Shown here piece after piece: positions 35,517 through 49,000 of a DNA stretch of 64,000 bases. Position numbers and translations under genes: made by a program. Position 1 is the stretch's first letter. The number at the start of each line of letters is the position of its first letter. This DNA comes from Nyssa sinensis. Its lineage: Eukaryota > Streptophyta > Magnoliopsida > Cornales > Nyssaceae. The stretch spans positions 1,586,001 through 1,650,000 of the forward strand of contig CM018036.1 of assembly GCA_008638375.1 (NCBI GenBank). Reading direction: 5' to 3'. The notes beneath the pieces were generated by a model. That model was not told the origin of the DNA, did not search any database, and saw only the letters and a program-made list of their open reading frames with translations.

Positions 35517-36281
35517 TCAGATGGTCCATTTCCAGATCTTGATCCGGAGATCAAACTTACACTTAGCGTCCGTTGTCGTCGCCGTTGTCGGTGACTTTCC
35601 GGTGGGAACAGTAGCTTTGATTCCGTTACATATAACCCTAACTGGAACCTTCTTCGTCTTCAACGCTCCAATCTTCACTTTCACCTTCGTGTCGAACTGA
35701 ATCTTCAATGGCAAACTGTTTTTGTTCTTCAGATCTGACTTCAAGACACTCACTGACGTGCTGTCCATACTTTGGCCGGTGCTTGTGACTGTTGTTTTTA
35801 ACGTGGTGGTGTTCTTTGTGTCGTGAACGAAGGCCGGAAGTGATCCGTCGCCGACGTCAACTCCATCGGCGGTTACGGAAACCGTGATTGGTTCGTAGAA
35901 GAATACGAGCTTCTTGTTAGGGTTTCGAATAGTGACAGCGAGGTTGAACTTGGAGGTGAGTTGTGAAGACGAAGTAAGGTTGAACTGAGAAACCTGGACG
36001 GATGGGACAGAGAAGGTGGGGCGGTGGGGCCGGTAGAGGACCCAGAGGACTACGCCGGCGATGGCGGCGAGGAGGAGGAGTAAGATGATGGTGAAAGTGA
36101 TCCAGAGGCAGCAGGAGCAGCAGCAGCTACGGCTGCGGCGGGGGCGAGGTTGGGGACGGTAGGCGGGGCGGGTGGCGTTGTATGATTGGGCCTTGGTGGC
36201 AGGGAAGGCTGAGTTGCCGGATGCGGCGATGGTGGTGCCGTTGGTGGCGGGTTTAGCTGAAGGGTAGATTCTGTCAGCCAT
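35517..36281 (-). CDS. NDR1/HIN1-like (NHL) protein with LEA-2 domain, NHL6/13-like
   Basis: An intronless 254-residue protein. Seen: a Pro/Arg-rich cytosolic N-terminus, a cysteine cluster CCCSCC at 53-58 likely to be acylated, one membrane helix at about 59-82 (ITFTIILLLLLAAIAGVVLW), then YRPHRPTFSVPSV leading into a LEA-2 domain with the hallmark NPNKK at 120-124. It ends in IKIWKWTI. Several NxS/T sites on the lumenal or outer side could be glycosylated. Known: NHL proteins sit in the plasma membrane or ER, and several are induced by pathogens or abiotic stress. The paralogue is inferred from layout only. The start at 36281 is the first ATG and is followed by MADRIYPSAKP, typical for this subgroup. 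No frame defects. Confidence 0.93.
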   Translation of the reverse strand: MADRIYPSAKPATNGTTIAASGNSAFPATKAQSYNATRPAYRPQPRPRRSRSCCCSCCLWITFTIILLLLLAAIAGVVLWVLYRPHRPTFSVPSVQVSQFNLTSSSQLTSKFNLAVTIRNPNKKLVFFYEPITVSVTADGVDVGDGSLPAFVHDTKNTTTLKTTVTSTGQSMDSTSVSVLKSDLKNKNSLPLKIQFDTKVKVKIGALKTKKVPVRVICNGIKATVPTGKSPTTATTTDAKCKFDLRIKIWKWTI

Positions 36282-36343
36282 GATTCTTGGCTAAGCTCCT
36301 ACTCTATTGCTAATTGGGTAGGCTTGGGGTTCGTTGGTTGGTG

Positions 36344-36349
36344 TTTATA
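36344..36349 (-). promoter_or_regulatory. Probable TATA box of the NHL gene
   Basis: TATAAA on the minus strand, about 63 bp upstream of the NHL start codon. It implies a leader of roughly 30-35 nt. A GA-rich tract (36369-36387) lies further upstream. Confidence 0.5.
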
Positions 36350-37714
36350 GAATTTGGGTTGGAATTTAGAGAGAGAAAGAGAGAGAGGAATTTGAAGCAA
36401 TGAGAGAGGATGGAAGGTGGAATGGCAAAGGAGAGAAACAGCTACTGCACAACTAATACCAATATATCTATACCTTTAACACACACAAAATATAAAAGAT
36501 TCTAATCATAGTTTGTAACTTTGTGTGATTAAATAAATTTTCAATATTTATATTGTCCCGTCGAACATAATTTTAATGAGACGAATTTAAGAAGATAATA
36601 AATGAGATTAATTTGGAACAAAAATCAATTTAGATATTTTTTCCGTTCTGATTATTTTTAAAAAGTTATATAATTCATTTTCAAAAAATTTAAAATTTTT
36701 AAAAAAATTTGAAGCGACAAGAATAAAGACGTGACTATTAAGACAAGATAAGACGGTTGACAAAAAATATTACTTTTAAACGTGACAAGTGTGGGAAGGT
36801 GTCTCTCGTCCCAAATCGAACCCGTTATCATTGGACAAAATTGAATAAATTTTTTTTCAAAATATTTCATTTTATTTGAACGTGTATCTCACGCCCTACG
36901 TATGAAAGTGGACATTCTACTACCTTCTAAACTTACAGGGATGTTTCCACCTCACCGACTTCAGAATCTCTCTTTTTCATCTACAAGTGGTTGTTAACCC
37001 ACGTGTGAGAGTGATCCGTCATTAAGAAGTGAGGACCCACACGTTTCCATTTGCTAATCAGACGGTTATGATTGCTCGATTGATTTTTTCTGGGGTCCAT
37101 CATTTCACTTGGATAGATGATAGGCCAAGTGATCAAGGGTTGATTAACTGCAATGTGATGCAATAAGATCAGATGGAGTAGTACTAGATTAGGCCTTTAT
37201 TTCTGGTGAGTAATAAACAAAGACTTGTCTCCCCTTGCTTTATCTCAGTCATTGATATAATGAAAATCAGAAAACCAGACAATTAATTCCCTGTTTGGCA
37301 TTAGTTTTTGTAATTTTTTATCATTATCATTCTGGCAATAGTGTGATTATAAGTTTCAACTAGTTGATTGAGAATTGAGGTGGGGGATCATATTCAACGT
37401 TCCCTTTGATTTATTTGAGTAAATTATATTGAAATTTCTCAAAAGTATATATAACTGTAAATAGTAATAATTTTGTTTTTAAAATTATATTATATTCTTT
37501 TTTTAGAACAGATTCCTCCTGTGTTAGGAGTTGATAGTGATAATTTTTATGACATCATTAAAATTACTTTTGGAATGCCAAATTTATTTTTATAATAAAT
37601 GGTATCATGCAAAATTTTGATAAAATGAATGTAGGCTAATTTCTTGCTTTTACAATTTTTGTTAACAATGTTAATTTTAAAAACAATTCAAACTTTAACA
37701 TGTAACATATATAT

Positions 37715-37870
37715 ATATATATATATTTATGAATCGATAAGAAATGTCTTAAGTCAGCTTAGGTGCTTCGTAATAGTCATGTCCACCTTTGAAGCTAGTA
37801 GAGGGGACTCGAACTCGAGACGCTTGAAGTTTATCCTCAATGTCTTTACCGCTTAGCCACACCTTCGGAT
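37715..37870 (-). mobile_element. tRNA-derived SINE-like element
   Basis: On the minus strand GTGGCTAAGCGGT holds a pol III A-box (37848-37859), and GAGTTCGAGTCCC a near-perfect B-box (37804-37816), with 32 bp between them. The arms do not fold into a standard tRNA. About 90 bp of unrelated sequence follow, ending in a TA repeat at 37709-37725. This is head-body-simple-repeat-tail, as in plant SINEs. No convincing target duplication was found. Confidence 0.65.
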
Positions 37871-38794
37871 GTTATTTTGATATCATTCTTATCACATGTT
37901 TAAAACTGATTTACATTATTACTGACTTTTTTTATACTACTTTATCATTGAAATTTTTTTTCCTCCAAAGATATTAACGTATAATATTATGCCACATTTA
38001 GATCTTCATATCATTGAATATTCTTTAAATGACATGTCTTTTTTTTTTTTTTTTTGACATTTCCTAATTTATAATTCCAAACTTTCTACTAATAATTCTT
38101 GAATCTCAATTTATCGTTTCATTTCTTAGTGTGAGTAATTTAGTGAACCAAGAAGGAAAGTAGTTCAAATGAAATATACGTGACGATTTTAGTAATTTAA
38201 TAAATGTTACATGAATCTCACAAAATACTAAAATTATAAAGACCATCACACTACGTGACTGAGGTTATTGGATAATTTCTCATTTTTAATATACCCTTTA
38301 ATTCTATATGTTGTTTTTTATGATTTTGAACTCCCCCAACATACCTAATATCTTGAAGTGGACACCATTAATAGCCCACTAACAAAAAAGTCAAAAAAGG
38401 TTAAGACATTTGAGGGTGATGACCACAAAAACAATTTTTAAGTTGAAAAATTCACACTTGTTTTTATAAAGCTCTAGAGTTAGTGGTTCCCTTTCAATGT
38501 GAAACTCTTTTTTGATTCAAAGGATAACACACGCAATCACCTCTTAGAAGTGGGTTTAAACCCACACTCTTACCTAACTTTTGGAGGGAGATGGAAGTCA
38601 CTTGGGAAGAAAAATGTAAGAATTAGTTCCACCTCTATGAAAATCTTATCAATAATTTTTTTCTCCTCCCCATATCATTTATATAAAAAAAGCCCAAAAT
38701 CGATGACAAACTATCTGATTATTAAACACACACCAGGTATTCAATCTCTCATCTTCGGATAATACAAGTGGATTATCTACTTTTATAGGACTGT

Positions 38795-39125
38795 AAACGA
38801 ATCACGTTACTTGAGTTCAACTTACAATTAATTTAATTAGAAGCTTGTTCAAAATTGATTCATGAGATGAGTAAATCAAGCTTGAGCACATTTTTAAAAC
38901 TTGTTAATTTATTAAATTTGACTCAAATTCAACTCGATAAGAAGGTAATAAGTACGCCAATTATTTATAAAACTTTAAGCTAACTGAGCTTGATTCCTAA
39001 TCAACTCAGCTAACGGGTTTATTCAAGATTAGCTTAAAACATAAATAAGTCAAGTTTAAACACAATTTAAAATTGTTAATTTTAATTAGCCAATCTTAAA
39101 CAACCCACTATTTGAATCCTTTATA
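38795..39125. repeat. Copy of the dispersed 'aactcg/gattcat' repeat family
   Basis: Contains 'aagcttgttcaaaattgatt', 'gtaaatcaagcttgagcac', 'aacttgttaatttattaaa' and 'ttcaactcgataag', then repeats them with changes about 150 bp later. It matches the block at 59220-59525 best. Confidence 0.55.
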
Positions 39126-39523
39126 GCCCTATTTATCCCCCAAAATAACAAACAAACCGTAGAGCAGCTCCTTATTCTTTCCTCACCATATTATTCCAAT
39201 ACTTTGGGTTGGGCCACGTAGTGACATTGGGTTAGCATAAGAAAATTGTGTTGTGTAGATTGCGTTTGCAAGGCCTGAACCCAGCCCATTAAACTCAAAG
39301 CCTACCTGTCCATCCCACTTGTAATTATTAAAATTGAGCTAGATACCTATAAACACAAATAATATTTCTCTTTGCTAGGCAAAAGTGGAACTTGTGCTCT
39401 TAACATTAGATTTATATCAACAACAAAACTTTTCCAAGATTTTTGCATTTGTTTTTGCTTTTTGAGTTTTTATCACAAATTATAAAAATAATTTTATAAT
39501 ATCATTTATCCGTGTTCTATATT

Positions 39524-39705
39524 AAGGGTTTGTTTCGGAGCAAATTTTGCACCTCACTTTTATATTTATCTTTGTAAAAATTGTCCCAAAAAACATGATT
39601 TATTATTTAACAAACGTTTAAAATTATTTTTGTGTGGGGTTGCATCCCTAAATGTAGGAAAGTGAGTACGCGAAAGCAACCCCAAATACCCGCTTACACC
39701 AATGT
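39524..39705. mobile_element. MITE-like fragment (inverted relative of 43560-43680)
   Basis: Begins 'aagggtttgtttcggag' and contains 'tgtgtggggttgcatccct' and 'aaagcaacccca'. The reverse complement matches the piece at 43565-43670. No target duplication is certain. Confidence 0.35.
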
Positions 39706-39963
39706 CAAATATCCATTCACAAAAGTTGATTGTTTGTGTCTGCTTGATTTTTTTTTGCTCAAAATGTTAAACCCACTTCAGGACATTTTACTGACGTAGC
39801 ACAAAACGTGAAAAGAATTGGGCAACACAAGAATTATTCATCCAAATATGAAAACAAATCTCTAAACTCAAAATATCATATTATTGATAAAATAAAGACT
39901 ACTAATCCGAATATGAAACTAAAAAAACTAGCCAAAAAAAAAAAAAGGGTGAAATCCATGTAC

Positions 39964-40003
<40 letters not shown>

Positions 40004-40639
40004 TTTAGAAAGAAAAAAAGTAAGGTCAAGAATTGGCCAAAAATGAGGACATGGAATGACAAGTTTAAAAGGACTGGTCTGGCCTAGCACATCTAATGTG
40101 AGTGGGCCAAATGAATACAAAAATCCACCAGGCAGGGTGGGATGGGCTCCATAGTTTGGACAAAAATGGTGTGGACATAATAAATCCTCAATACAATGTT
40201 CCACAATCAACATTCTTAATGCAAATGTAAAATAACAAACATTTTGAATCTAATTCTTGTCAAACTCATATTGTAGTATGGTGGTTAATTAAAGCATTGA
40301 CATGACATTTAAAATTGAAATGTGAGGTTAGAAATCCGATTCTTATTGCTATTAATTAAAAAATGAAAATTGTTTCTACTTCATCACCATCTAGACACCC
40401 TCAATGAAATTATTAATATATATATATATATATATATAATATAAATAAGATAATATAGTTTGAAATATGAGGTTTGTTCCATAGTGTTTCTGAAGTTACC
40501 ATTAGGACAAACCACTGAATCATATTAAAAAGTCAATACGAGAAAAATGAAAGAGTTAGGCTCCTTTATTTGATTTTAACAAAACAAACAAATAAGTCAA
40601 ACCACATGTGTGTGTTGGCAAATATATAATATATAGATT

Positions 40640-40945
40640 AATTAGGGTCCCTTTGGATATGTTTTTTCTTTTCCTTTTTTTATATTTTATTTTTTCAAGA
40701 ATAAAATAATGAGAACTTTAAAAATACAGTTTTTTTTTTTGGGTTTTTTTTGTTTACTAATAAATTTGAATTTTTTTTAAAATATAAAAAATTTACTTTT
40801 TGTTGTTTCTTAAAAAGGGGCTATTTTCAATTTTTTTTCGGACAATTTATTCTCCTAAACATCTTCTCAAACACTTTTTTTGTTATTCAAAAACAAAAAA
40901 AAATCATTTTTGAAAATAAATGCAAACAAACCCCCTTAAAATTTC
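40640..40945. mobile_element. MITE-like element with imperfect inverted ends
   Basis: Starts 'agggtccctttggatatg' and ends 'gcaaacaaacccccttaaa', giving weak terminal inverted similarity of the GGG-TTTGG type often seen in plant hAT MITEs. The inside is T-rich and non-coding. Confidence 0.35.
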
Positions 40946-41489
40946 TTACTCTAAAGTAAAAAAGTAAAGGGACTAGAAAAAAAAAGAGAGACAGATAAAA
41001 AGGGATTGGGAAAGGAAAAGGGTAATTATGAAGAGCAAGAAGGCAAAGTTAATGGGTTTATAGCAAATCACTTTCTTAGCTCTCATCTTTTTTATCCCTT
41101 CACTTATTAATCCTCACTTTTTGAAGAGACAATGAGTGACATACACATGCACACAATGTGGTTAAAAAAAGTCGGTAGTGGAAGAAAAATTGATTGAAGC
41201 AATGTGTAGAAGATTGAGTTGGCTTAATCTATATATATATATATTGATTGAAGCAAATTCTTACTACTGAACCGACCACTCGGTGGACACAGCCCATCCT
41301 TTGTTCTTGAAGTCCAAGTTCACCGACACATAGAGGAGAGAGAGAGAGAGGGACACGTTGAGTGTGTGATTGGCACATCTTAGGCCACCGTCAGCCTCAT
41401 TTTGTTGTCATTACTTTAAAACGGTGGCGTTCAACACCACATTCCCAATACAACTACCAAACCAACCCTGTTGTAGCAGGTGGGGACAG

Positions 41490-41539
41490 TATATATATAT
41501 ATATATATATTTATATGTATGTATGTATGTGTGTGTGTC
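41490..41539. repeat. (TA)n(TATG)n(TG)n compound microsatellite
   Basis: A TA run, then TATG units, then TG units. Confidence 0.85.
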
Positions 41540-43055
41540 TCGCACATAAGTAGGTTATGAATTTAAGACTGCCTGATTGAGAGTGATTACTATAACATTT
41601 TCACTCCAAAACCACCACTGCCATCACAGGAATCCTTTTTCATACCAAACCAATAAATATATCGAGGTACGGCTGTTAAACTCTAACAATACGTATTAAG
41701 AGAATTTTGACTGATTATGAAAGTAATTTGTTATTTAATTAGCTCACAAATTACATGCATATTAATTAGATTGTAAATTTTTGTATTCATAATTGACATT
41801 AATAATTTTTTTAAATATATTATTACACTTTTTTTTTTACCTGCACAATCCTTATTCAGTAGCTAATTAATTCTAAAAAATTGATTATTGAGAAATAATT
41901 AAGATATAATTATTTTGTTGTTTGAATATTTGACAAAAATTGTGTATAAACGATTGTACATTATAAATTTCTCATTTTAAATGTATATTATATATATCGA
42001 ATGATATATAAATGGACGGCTCAAGGGTAATACTTACAAAAATAGATCTTTTTGGACATTTTCAAAACCTATTTTACAAATGTAATCCAATGGTCTCACA
42101 ACTAAAACTATGTTTGTTTTGAAAAAAATGTCAAAAATTCACCATTTTGGCTAAAATCACATTAATTTTAGACAAGGCAAATGTCGACCAAATACCCATT
42201 AATTAAATCAATTTGTAAGTTAAATAGTATTTTTTTACGATTACTCGTCACGTAAAAATTTTTAAAATTACAATTCAAAAATCATTGTTATTTTTTACTA
42301 TCTAACCCAATGTTTTAATCCAACTCAATAAAAGAAAAAATTCAAATTGTCAAGTAACATATGTTAGCATGGAAGCATTATTTTATTCAATTCCCCTGCA
42401 ACCTGTCTGGTTTTGTAATTTCAAACCCAAAATAATTAATTAATGTCTGACAAGATTAGATGTAGTAATCTTGAAATAAAATATATAAATATTTATTTGA
42501 TAAAGACAATTTATCATCCATGTGATGATTGCAATTTGGAATTAATAAAAGAGAGTAAAGATTTAGGCTTCTCTAAGTTTGACTAACAACATAGCAAAGT
42601 TCATCACCATAATCATATTGGAAGAATCATTTCTTCTCTCTCATCCCCCACCAAAGTTAGCTCTATGTGTACTGTGTGCTGCTTTTTTGCTCGATCAATT
42701 TTAGCAATCTTTAACAACTCATGTCAAGAGAAACTATTCCATTAGAACCCTCAAAGCTCTGTAAATTCCAGAGCTTTGTCACAACAAAAGAACACCACCT
42801 GGGTTCTTCCCACCTAACCCATTCTCGTGATTTTTCCGCACTGCATTCTCATTGCTTCACTGATACTACTCTTTGTGGGTCTCCTTTAATCTAGACACTT
42901 TGTGTTGTTGTTTCTTTAAAGGTATACTCATGTTCTACTTGAGTGTATTCTTCAAATTTATGCTATTTTCTGTTCATTTTTTCTTCTAGTTTTCAGTTTT
43001 TGGGGTGAGAGATGAGAGATCTCGAGGTTTGATCTCATGTTTCTTTTGGAAGAAG

Positions 43056-46000
43056 ATGGGGATGCAATTGATTATCATGGTGATCAAATTCTTAGTTATC
43101 GTCGGTGCTTTGTTATTTCATGGATCTGCAGGTAAACGGGTTTGGTTTTCATGTTGTTCTTAAGTTGTTTTAAGATTGTTTTTGTTTGATCCGTGTAGTT
43201 GCTTTGTTAACTCCATGTGGGTTTACTTGAATTTTGAATTTGGAGTACATTTGGAATTTGGGATCTTGAAATTAACAGTTCAATTATCAACGTAGTTGCT
43301 TAGTTAATTCAGTGTGGGTTTATTTGAATTTTGAATTTGGAGTACATTTGAAATCTGGGATCTCGAAATTAACCGTTCAAGGATCAAAGTAAAAAAAATG
43401 TCATTCATATGCATGATTTGTGTCTGAGAATTGTTTAGCTCATGTTGTGCTTGATATACATTTCAAATGGGTTACTTCTAGAAATTAGTTCTGTGCTCGG
43501 AACTTGCATTTGATTACTATTTTTTCATGTTTTCTCAAAACAATTAAATGTTATTTAAACATTGATGGAGTGGGTGTTTGGGGTTGCTTCCCTGAAACTT
43601 GGGGAAACAACCCCACACAAAAGCAGTTTTAAAAGCTTCGTTAAATGGCCTCCGAACAGGCCTTCAATGTTGGTTGTTCACAAGTCAGTGTTTAACCGGT
43701 GATGGATTTATAATCCAGTAATTGACAGTATCTGGACCTGATTTTGGGTTTTTATGAACAAAATTATTAGTAAAAACTACAACAGTCATTCAAGCACTGT
43801 GAAAGGTTTCCCTGAAGCTGCAGTTTTTTTTTTTTGTTTTTTTTTTTTTTTATTGCTTCTCTCAAAAATAAAAAATAAAAAATTCAACATTATGATTTAG
43901 TCCTCCAAACAGAGAATTTCTCCAAATCATCATTTTCTTTCTCAGCTTTATTCCTTGCTAGAATTTCATGGAGATACAAGTGGCATGGCGTTTATTTTTC
44001 AAGGACTGTGTGAAATACCTTCAGATTCCATTTTACAATATGATCTTTTAGCATTATCTCCACTAATCTTACTTTGTCCCCCAACATATTGTCTCACAGG
44101 CTTATGTTCTTTGTAGGGAAAATCCTTGTCTTTTTCACCTCATTTGGAACACTAGAATTTCATAAATGTCAGGCACATTTTTTTACGAGTAAAATGATGG
44201 TGCCTATTTCATCTTGACGGGAATACTCTTGAACACATTGGTTTGCGAGTCATTTTCATTTCAAATCCACTTTCAGAGGAAGATAGTTATAGGAGGGAAA
44301 CGGGTGCTTCCAGGAACAACATTCTAACAGTACTACTTTCTAAAGTCTTGTGAAAACATTTTTAGCTATAAGTGCCTAAAATCAGTTATAAGTTCCATAG
44401 AATCCATTTAAAGCTTTAAGGCTTCAGTTAATTTCTTCTTTCTCTGGTTAGAGGATGACATACAAGTCTCAGATTTTAATTTCTTGACTGAGACATATTA
44501 GCCTTGCCCTCTGTTGCAGCTTTAGATATACCTTCACTGAAAGCAGTTTCTGTGCTTCTCCATTTCAAAGTAGGAACACCTGATCTCAGCTCTCATGGAA
44601 CCACCAGAGCAAGTCTGACACAAAATGGTAACTTTCTCCTCATTCTAAGACTCATTGGTTGCTATTTATTTGTGCCTTCACAATCTGGATCTTTTTTTTT
44701 TAAATGCTTGCTGATTTTGTCAGACTTCAACTTATCATATGCCCAATACGATTGAAGGGCTGATTCATAAGATGATGGAATATCCTGTCAATACTGATTA
44801 TAATTTAGCATCTTTCAGTTCAATGATGAAGTACTATACCACCATCATCAAGGATATTTATCACAAACAACACCAGTGACTAGTCAAGTGATGCCAAGTG
44901 TACCTTCATTTTTTGTTAACAGCTGCGCAATGAAATCAATTCTCAATGATGCCGCACCAGTTGCTTCATTACCCAGAAAATTGCCACCAAAACAGACTGT
45001 CCACCCTATCAGGCCAGAAGTACCTTCATATATATGACCAAGTGAACCTTGAGATCATGAATTTTGGATTCATACATAATGGAAGTTGCATGTTATTATA
45101 TGCAGAAGTTTCTTTCTTATGTTCAAAACCAGCTAGCACATGCGCATCCTTTCCAAAAAACAGTATTCACCAGCTCTTCTCCACCATTTATTTTGAGATG
45201 AAACAAAATGGGTGCAGGAACTGAGGTGTCCATGATCTTGCCCCAATTATTTTATAGTAGAACACTTGACAAAGGCCATAATTGGAAAAAAATGAAATTG
45301 TCAAATTAAATTTACTAGCAGCATATCAATTACTTGTGTTACTGCACTCTCAGATTAATGGTGTCAGCATGTATAATATCTAGATGTTTCTCTTGTTCAT
45401 ACCTGGTTAAATTGATCCCAATATAATGCCACAGACCCTGTTGGCTCTCCTATGCCCATTCCTCTCAGCTTTGGCAGGAAAAGACCCGGAATGCTAGTTG
45501 CAACATCCCCAAACATAGCATTCGACAATTTATCACCAATGTACCATTCTCCAACTAAAGGTATTTCAGAAAATCTCGTGAAGATTTTTAATTATTTACT
45601 TTCAGGTTAGAAAATGAAATTTCTTTTCCATCACTATCAACAATCAAATGTTCTCTCTTTTGTAGCCGTTGTTCAACGCAATGCCATGAGGGATTCGAAG
45701 AAGGCATTTGCACCTTCTACATTATCTTCCAAACGCCATGCAAACAAATGGGTACATGGTTCTCCTTCTTCACCTTCATTTGCATTTTATAAGCATCATC
45801 ATGCAAGGAACAAAATCTTTGCCCCTGAACCATCTAAACAACAAGGTTAGGGATTTCAACTGAAAAGAGCCTCAATCAATTTATTTCATATTGCTATACT
45901 TTTGAGAATTTTTCCCCTTATATATTTATAAAAGAGCAGGCCCTTTGATCTCCCCGTTGCATTCTCCTTTACCTTCATCAACAAGGTGGAGTTCTCCTGC

Positions 46001-49000
46001 ACCATCACCATCACCAACAATCACATCAAGTCAATTTGAAAGTATGGGAAGATTCATTTTTGTGTTTCATTTCTATTTGGAGTCCTCTACTTCATTTACA
46101 GCAAATACTGATACTGTATAATGATTGTGTTTTGCATCTGCAAGTACCTATTCCTCCACCTACAGGATCTCCATCAAGTTATTCCATTAAAAAGAAGATG
46201 ACTCCACCACCTTCACCACTTTTGACACTACCACCTCCACCCCCTAACCTAGGTACATGTGGATAGCTGTCAATATTGTTATCTGATTAGCATTTCTATT
46301 AGATTTGGTGGTGTTAACAATTTCTTGTTGTCACAGTAAGTAACAATGATGTCTAATCATACTTTGCAGATTGTACATCAGTGACATGCACAGAGCCATT
46401 GACATATACACCTCCTGGATCACCCTGTGGTTGTGTGTGGCCTATTGAAGTTAGACTGCGCCTTAGTGTTGCCTTATACACATTCTTCCCTTTGGTCTCA
46501 GAGCTGGCCAAGGAAATTGCAGCTGGTGTTTCACTAAACCGAAGTCAAGTTCGCATTATGGGAGCAAATGCAGCCAGCCAGCAGCTAGACAAAACCGTTG
46601 TCCTCATCAACTTGGTACCATTAAGAGGAAATTTTAATGATTCTTCTGTATTTTCAATCTACAAGAAATTCTGGAGGAAACAGGTTTTCGTAAAGACTTC
46701 CCTTTTTGGTGCCTATGAAGTGGTGTACGTTCACTATCCAGGTCATGCACCGATATTCAGATTCTAGTGTTGCCTTTGGAAAACTTCAAGGAAGAATTAC
46801 TAAATTCCAGCTCATGTTCAAGTTTAAAAACTTAAAGAAATTTATTCTTCAACATTTTTTTTTTTAAAGAAGCATGTGCCACTTGCTTTCTTGAAGAAGA
46901 TAAAACGGCAGATTTTGGAGGCTGGAAGAGGATATAGTTGTTAAAGTTTCTTTAACATATTTCTTTTTTGTTATTATTTTTAGTAAAAACTCACTTTCTT
47001 TTTGTCATCCTTATAAAATCTTCCAAATGTACTATTAGAATTTAGTGCCCTTGAGAAGTTAGCCTTCAGTTCTTCCTTGAAGTTGCTTTTGTAAAAATAT
47101 TTAAGCCTTTTTGCGCTCTGCATTTTATGTCTAAATATATACTTCTGAAACTCATGTTCTCTCTACAGGTCTTCCACCCTCTCCACCTTCAGTGCCTTCA
47201 ATTGCTGCTAGTATGGACAATCAGCCATATCCTGGCCATGACAATGATGGACGGGCAATAAAACCTTTAGGGGTTGATGTGCCAAGGAAACAAAAGGATG
47301 GGCTTGGTGGAAGTACGGTTGCTATAATTGTTCTATCATCTATCACAGCTTTTGTTGTATGCATAGGAGTTATATGGATTTTGTTGTTGAAATGTGGAGG
47401 GTGCGCTCATCGATATGAACAAACTCCACATGTTTTGATATCCTCCCATGGAAAACCATCAGGTAGTAGTCTGATAAAATCATAAGATTCAGCAGATTTT
47501 TAGGAAGTTAAAAATTGTGCACAATCTTTCTTCCACTCAGCTTATTCAGCGTGATTTTATGTGTTACATCAAGTAATATGTGAACTTCCACAAAAATGCA
47601 AATGTATTAGTGATTTATGTATTTTATTTTCCCTTTTGTTTTCTTGATAATTACATGTTATCAATGTAATTTCAAAAGTCACTTCCCTACTCAATAATCT
47701 TTGTCTTTTAATTCTGAACTATTCCTGAATTTATTGCCTCAATCATCCTCCTCACTTTCTGACTTCTTTTTCATGATAAGCATATTTTACTCCGAATTTC
47801 TGTTAAGCTTCTAGAATACCAAAGTTGGCCCCAATTTTTAGTAGTCCTCATCCCTTGGTTTATACAGATTTCATTTTTAGACAAATAATGAAACTTAAAC
47901 TCAGCAGGGGCTGCCGGGTCTTTGACATTTGGAAGCAGGCCCAGCTCAGCATCGCTGTCCTTTAGTTCTAGCCTAGTGGCATATACAGGAACTGCTAAAA
48001 TTTTCAGCTTGAATGACATAGAGAGAGCCACTAATAATTTTGACAAGTCAAAAATACTTGGGGAAGGAGGTTTTGGACTTGTCTATGGTGGCATTCTTGA
48101 TGATGAAAGGAAGGTGGCAGTTAAGGTTCTCAAGAGAGATGATCGGCAGGGTAGCCGCGAATTCTTGGCAGAAGTTGAGATGCTTAGCCGTCTGCACCAC
48201 AGAAACCTAGTAAAATTAATTGGCATCTGCTCAGAGGACCATACCCGCTGCCTGGTCTATGAACTTGTTCCTAATGGAAGCGTGGAATCCCATTTACATG
48301 GTAGATACTAGTTCAATGAAATTTGTATTCTGAGTTTTGCATTTATTTGTTCGAATATTTGAACATTTATTTCTCACACTGTTTGACACTCCGAGAAGTG
48401 CTTTTGATAGTCTTCTTTTTTGTATGCTCTCAGGAGTTGACAAGGAAGCTGGCTCCTCTTGATTGGAGTGCTCGAATGAAGATTGCCCTTGGGGCCGCTC
48501 GGGGTTTAGCCTATCTGCATGAAGACTCAAGCCCTCGAGTTATACATAGGGACTTCAAGTCCAGCAACATTTTGTTAGAACAAGATTTTACGCCTAAAGT
48601 TTCTGATTTTGGATTGGCTAGAACAGCACTGGACGAGGGAAACAAACACATCTCAACACATGTTATGGGAACTTTTGGGTATAAATTTTCTTATTAAGTA
48701 TATTCAAATTTACCTTCATCAGATGTACTACCATTGTTACCTTCTTATTCAAATAATAAGAGTAAGAATGATTAATGATGACCATGGGGGTGGTAGCAGA
48801 AAAATTAACATCATCTGTGTTAGTTTTGTGGCTTAAGGGGAAGGCACGGAAAGTCATTCATGAAATATGTTGTATGTTTGACACATAAATGCAGGCCCTG
48901 CCTTAGTAAAAGTAGCAACCGTTGTATTGCCTGCACCTGTGGGTGATGTTGTTCAAACTGAAGTCACAATAAGCCAGTCAGGATACATAGCAAATTATCT

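Larger units (their letters stand above)
36350..43055. other. Long spacer with small repeats and elements
   Basis: No protein gene is recognised. It contains the SINE-like element at 37715-37870, a repeat block at 38795-39125, MITE-like pieces near 39520-39700 and 40640-40945, and TA tracts near 39973, 40417 and 41490. The last few hundred bases before 43056 are CT/TTC-rich and probably form the leader of the receptor kinase. Confidence 0.55.

Noticed and set aside
38550..38565. Perfect 16-bp palindrome GTGGGTTTAAACCCAC
   Set aside because: A single short palindrome with no second copy and no adjacent gene within 2 kb. It could be a chance event or a B-box remnant.
44930..45045. Extra proline-rich exon of the receptor kinase
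   Set aside because: An acceptor and an open frame exist, but the phase does not match the phase-1 borders of the neighbouring exons, so it would break the model.
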